From: Akkermansia muciniphila
Lineage (GTDB): Bacteria > Verrucomicrobiota > Verrucomicrobiia > Verrucomicrobiales > V1-33
Reading direction: 5' to 3'
Assembly (NCBI GenBank): GCA_943333275.1
Contig: CALQSQ010000020.1
Span: 1-63,073, forward strand
DNA length: 63,073 nt
The position numbers were made by a program, and so were the translations under genes. A model generated the notes under the pieces. It saw nothing but the letters and a program-made list of their open reading frames with translations, had not been told where the DNA came from and did not search any database. Positions 61,256 through 63,073 of the stretch are shown piece by piece. Positions within the stretch are counted from its first letter, which is position 1. Every line of letters begins with the position of its first letter.

Positions 61256-62746
61256 GTGTCCAAATCTGCTCCACTGCTCAGAATGCGAGGGATCGCGAAG
61301 GCGTTCCCGGGCGTAAAGGCATTACGGGGAGTGGATCTCACACTTGATCGCGGGGAGGTGCTGGCGTTGCTGGGCGAGAACGGCGCGGGCAAGAGCACCC
61401 TGATGCGCGTGCTCGGTGGAGCCCATGTTTACGACGAAGGCATCATCGAAATCGATGGCCGGGAGGTGCGTTTAATGACACCTCAGGATTCGCGGCAGGA
61501 GGGCGTTGCCGTCATCTATCAGGAATTCAATCTCGTGCCCGGATTGAACGCTGTGGAAAATATTTTTCTGGGGAAGGAGATCACCAAAGGCGGATTTATT
61601 TCCAAGAACCAGGAGCGGTCTCAGGCCCTGCAGTTGTTTCAAAGACTGGGAATTGAGATGGACTTGGGCCTGCCTTGCCGCCTGCTCACCACCGCCCAGC
61701 AGCAGCTGGTGGAAATCGCCAAGGCTCTGGCCTTCGACGCCCGCATTATCGTCATGGATGAACCAAGCGCCGCCTTGACCACGAAGGAAGTCGAGCGACT
61801 CTTCGTCATCATTCGCGATTTGCAAAAACGGGGCATCGGCATCATCTACATCAGCCATCGGCTAAATGAAATTGCGCAGATCGCGGACCGCGTATCCATC
61901 ATGCGCGATGGACACAATGTGGGTGAGCGACCTATCAGTCAGATCACCAAGCAGGAGATGATCGAAATGATGGTCGGGCGCGAACTCAAGGATGAATTTC
62001 CCGCGCGGCAACGCAATCCTGGTCCCACGAGACTGGAAGTCACAGACCTGTGCCGAGGACGGGCGGTGCAGCATGTTTCCTTCAAGGTAAGGCGCGGGGA
62101 AATTCTCGCTCTCGCTGGATTGGTTGGCGCCGGAAGGACGGAAACGGTTCGCCTAATCTTTGGAGCCGATGCGCGGGAAGCGGGGGAAATCCGACTGGAT
62201 GGCAGGGTGCTCGGCAACCGTTCCCCCCAGGAAGCCATTTCCGCGGGGATTGGGTTGCTGACCGAGGATCGCAAGCTCCAGGGATTGGTATTACCCCACT
62301 CCGTGCGCGATAATTTTGCCCTCCCAAACCTGCCACGGTTGTCCAGCATGGGATTTGTCCGCCAACGTCAGGAGCGGGAGGAATTTGGAAAATATGTGGA
62401 TCTGCTCAAGATCAAAATCCCGCATCAGGAACAACGCGCCGGAAATCTTTCCGGTGGCAATCAGCAGAAGGTTGTGCTTGCCAAATGGCTGGCGCGGAAT
62501 TGCGAAATCCTCATTTTCGACGAACCCACCCGCGGCATCGACGTCGGTGCCAAATACGAAATCTACCTTCTGATGAACGAACTCGCCGCCCAAGGGAAAT
62601 CCATCATCATGATCAGTTCCGAACTTCCCGAAGTGCTTGGCATGGCGGACCGCGTGCTGGTCATGCACGAAGGGCGCGTGACCGGTGAAATCGCCGATGC
62701 CTCCCGCGCCACCCAGGAACAAATCATGCAACTCGCCGTCGCCTGA
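61256..62746 (+). CDS. rbsA: Sugar ABC transporter ATP-binding protein with two nucleotide-binding domains
   Basis: A 496-residue RbsA/MglA-type ATPase with a GTG start at 61256. First domain: Walker A LLGENGAGKSTLMRVLGG, signature region LTTAQQQLVEIAKAL (degenerate), Walker B IVMDEPSAAL, ISHRL. Second domain: degenerate Walker A LAGLVGAGRTETVR, LSGGNQQKVVLAKWL as a full signature, Walker B LIFDEPTRGIDVG. This asymmetry is normal for the family. It powers uptake of a monosaccharide such as ribose, xylose or galactose. It is tightly spaced with the binding protein (5 bp) and the permease (3 bp). The symbol denotes the family, not proven ribose specificity. Confidence 0.93.
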   Translation: MSKSAPLLRMRGIAKAFPGVKALRGVDLTLDRGEVLALLGENGAGKSTLMRVLGGAHVYDEGIIEIDGREVRLMTPQDSRQEGVAVIYQEFNLVPGLNAVENIFLGKEITKGGFISKNQERSQALQLFQRLGIEMDLGLPCRLLTTAQQQLVEIAKALAFDARIIVMDEPSAALTTKEVERLFVIIRDLQKRGIGIIYISHRLNEIAQIADRVSIMRDGHNVGERPISQITKQEMIEMMVGRELKDEFPARQRNPGPTRLEVTDLCRGRAVQHVSFKVRRGEILALAGLVGAGRTETVRLIFGADAREAGEIRLDGRVLGNRSPQEAISAGIGLLTEDRKLQGLVLPHSVRDNFALPNLPRLSSMGFVRQRQEREEFGKYVDLLKIKIPHQEQRAGNLSGGNQQKVVLAKWLARNCEILIFDEPTRGIDVGAKYEIYLLMNELAAQGKSIIMISSELPEVLGMADRVLVMHEGRVTGEIADASRATQEQIMQLAVA

Positions 62747-62749
62747 CCC

Positions 62750-63073
62750 ATGAAATCCCTCTGCAAACAATTTCTCTCGGACTACGGCATGGTTTTCGTG
62801 CTTCTTTTGCTCTGCATTTTTTTCAGCGTGATGACGAACAGCGACCAGTCGCCCGTGGGTGAACCCGGCGCGGAACAGGTGTCTACGGAAATTGGCCGGC
62901 AGTTCGGCAGCAAGGCGCACGTCGTCATCGCCGCCACGGACCAGAAGGATGACGTTCTCTTTGTGGATAAACTCCAGCGGGATCTGGCCACCAGCGGGGT
63001 GAAGGTGGCCGGAGTCGTCAAGGGTGAACCAAAGGATGCGCGGGAACTGCTCCAAAAAATTTCCGCTACCGGG
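62750..63073 (+). CDS. Sugar ABC transporter permease, N-terminal part (runs off window), with unusual extracytoplasmic insertion
   Basis: Starts at ATG 62750, 3 bp after the ATPase. A short basic N-terminus leads to one hydrophobic helix (MVFVLLLLCIFFSVMT). In RbsC-type permeases a short loop and the next helices would follow at once. Here at least 75 soluble residues come next (GAEQVSTEIGRQF, HVVIAATDQKDD, VDKLQRDLATSGVKVAGVV, DARELLQKIS), looking like an alpha/beta domain with a repeated V-V-I/A strand pattern. The window ends inside it. Assignment as permease rests on operon position and the first helix. Confidence 0.65.
   Translation, partial: MKSLCKQFLSDYGMVFVLLLLCIFFSVMTNSDQSPVGEPGAEQVSTEIGRQFGSKAHVVIAATDQKDDVLFVDKLQRDLATSGVKVAGVVKGEPKDARELLQKISATG

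Overview
The window reads as chromosomal DNA of a Verrucomicrobiota bacterium (PVC superphylum). This is inferred from gene content. Two very long secreted haem-binding dehydrogenases with a C-terminal CxxCH, two DUF1549/DUF1553 + DUF1501 gene pairs, two Gfo/Idh/MocA oxidoreductases, a DUF1080-ThuA protein, a CotH/lamin-tail protein, a Ser/Thr kinase with tetratricopeptide repeats, and a WD-repeat-start protein family that I recall mainly from Verrucomicrobia all point that way. The DNA is GC-rich throughout, coding density is high, and most genes lack a strong Shine-Dalgarno. I found no rRNA, tRNA, CRISPR array or intact transposon.

Layout. 1-7.7 kb: the end of a retropepsin-like protease, a CxxCH protein, nadA, a gene graveyard (sigma-factor stub plus a decayed secreted-protein gene), an esterase, a GNAT-like protein and an acyltransferase. 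7.7-12.2 kb: a reverse-strand pair, a PVC-type haem dehydrogenase with HEAT-like repeats translationally coupled to a secreted Gfo/Idh protein. 12.3-16.5 kb: an RcnA-type Ni/Co exporter with an extra metal-binding-like domain, a small secreted protein, ispH and tatD. 16.6-20.8 kb: DUF1549/DUF1553, DUF1501 and a polytopic membrane protein. 21.2-28 kb: a sugar-metabolism block (DUF1080-ThuA, Gfo/Idh, xylA, GH15-like, rbsK). 28-30.1 kb: aroE and lpxD. 30.1-40.1 kb: an accessory island, described below. 40.3-49.8 kb: a kinase-TPR sensor, a secreted protein, a second PVC haem dehydrogenase fused to an extra C-terminal domain, and a dienelactone-hydrolase-like protein. 50-58.9 kb: the CotH protein and the second DUF1549/DUF1553-DUF1501 pair. 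59-63 kb: a sugar ABC importer operon (epimerase-like protein, binding lipoprotein, RbsA-type ATPase, permease cut by the window end).

The most interesting block is 30.4-40.15 kb. It opens with REP-like inverted repeats and low-complexity DNA. Two orphan reverse-strand genes, a 21/42-bp tandem repeat array and an XRE regulator follow. Divergent from the regulator is a compact operon: a 61-codon ORF, hsdR, DUF3800, hsdM, hsdS and DUF2971, with 4-bp overlaps at three junctions. It ends in a stub resembling the start of a DUF3644 gene, which stops abruptly and so marks a likely recombination edge. This is a type I restriction-modification locus carrying two accessory genes of unknown role.

Other architecture worth attention: a galactose-binding-like beta domain apparently shared by the kinase sensor and the CotH protein; the RcnA insertion; the haem-dehydrogenase C-terminal fusion; and a long extracytoplasmic insertion after TM1 of the ABC permease. 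All functional calls come from motif reading without database searches.
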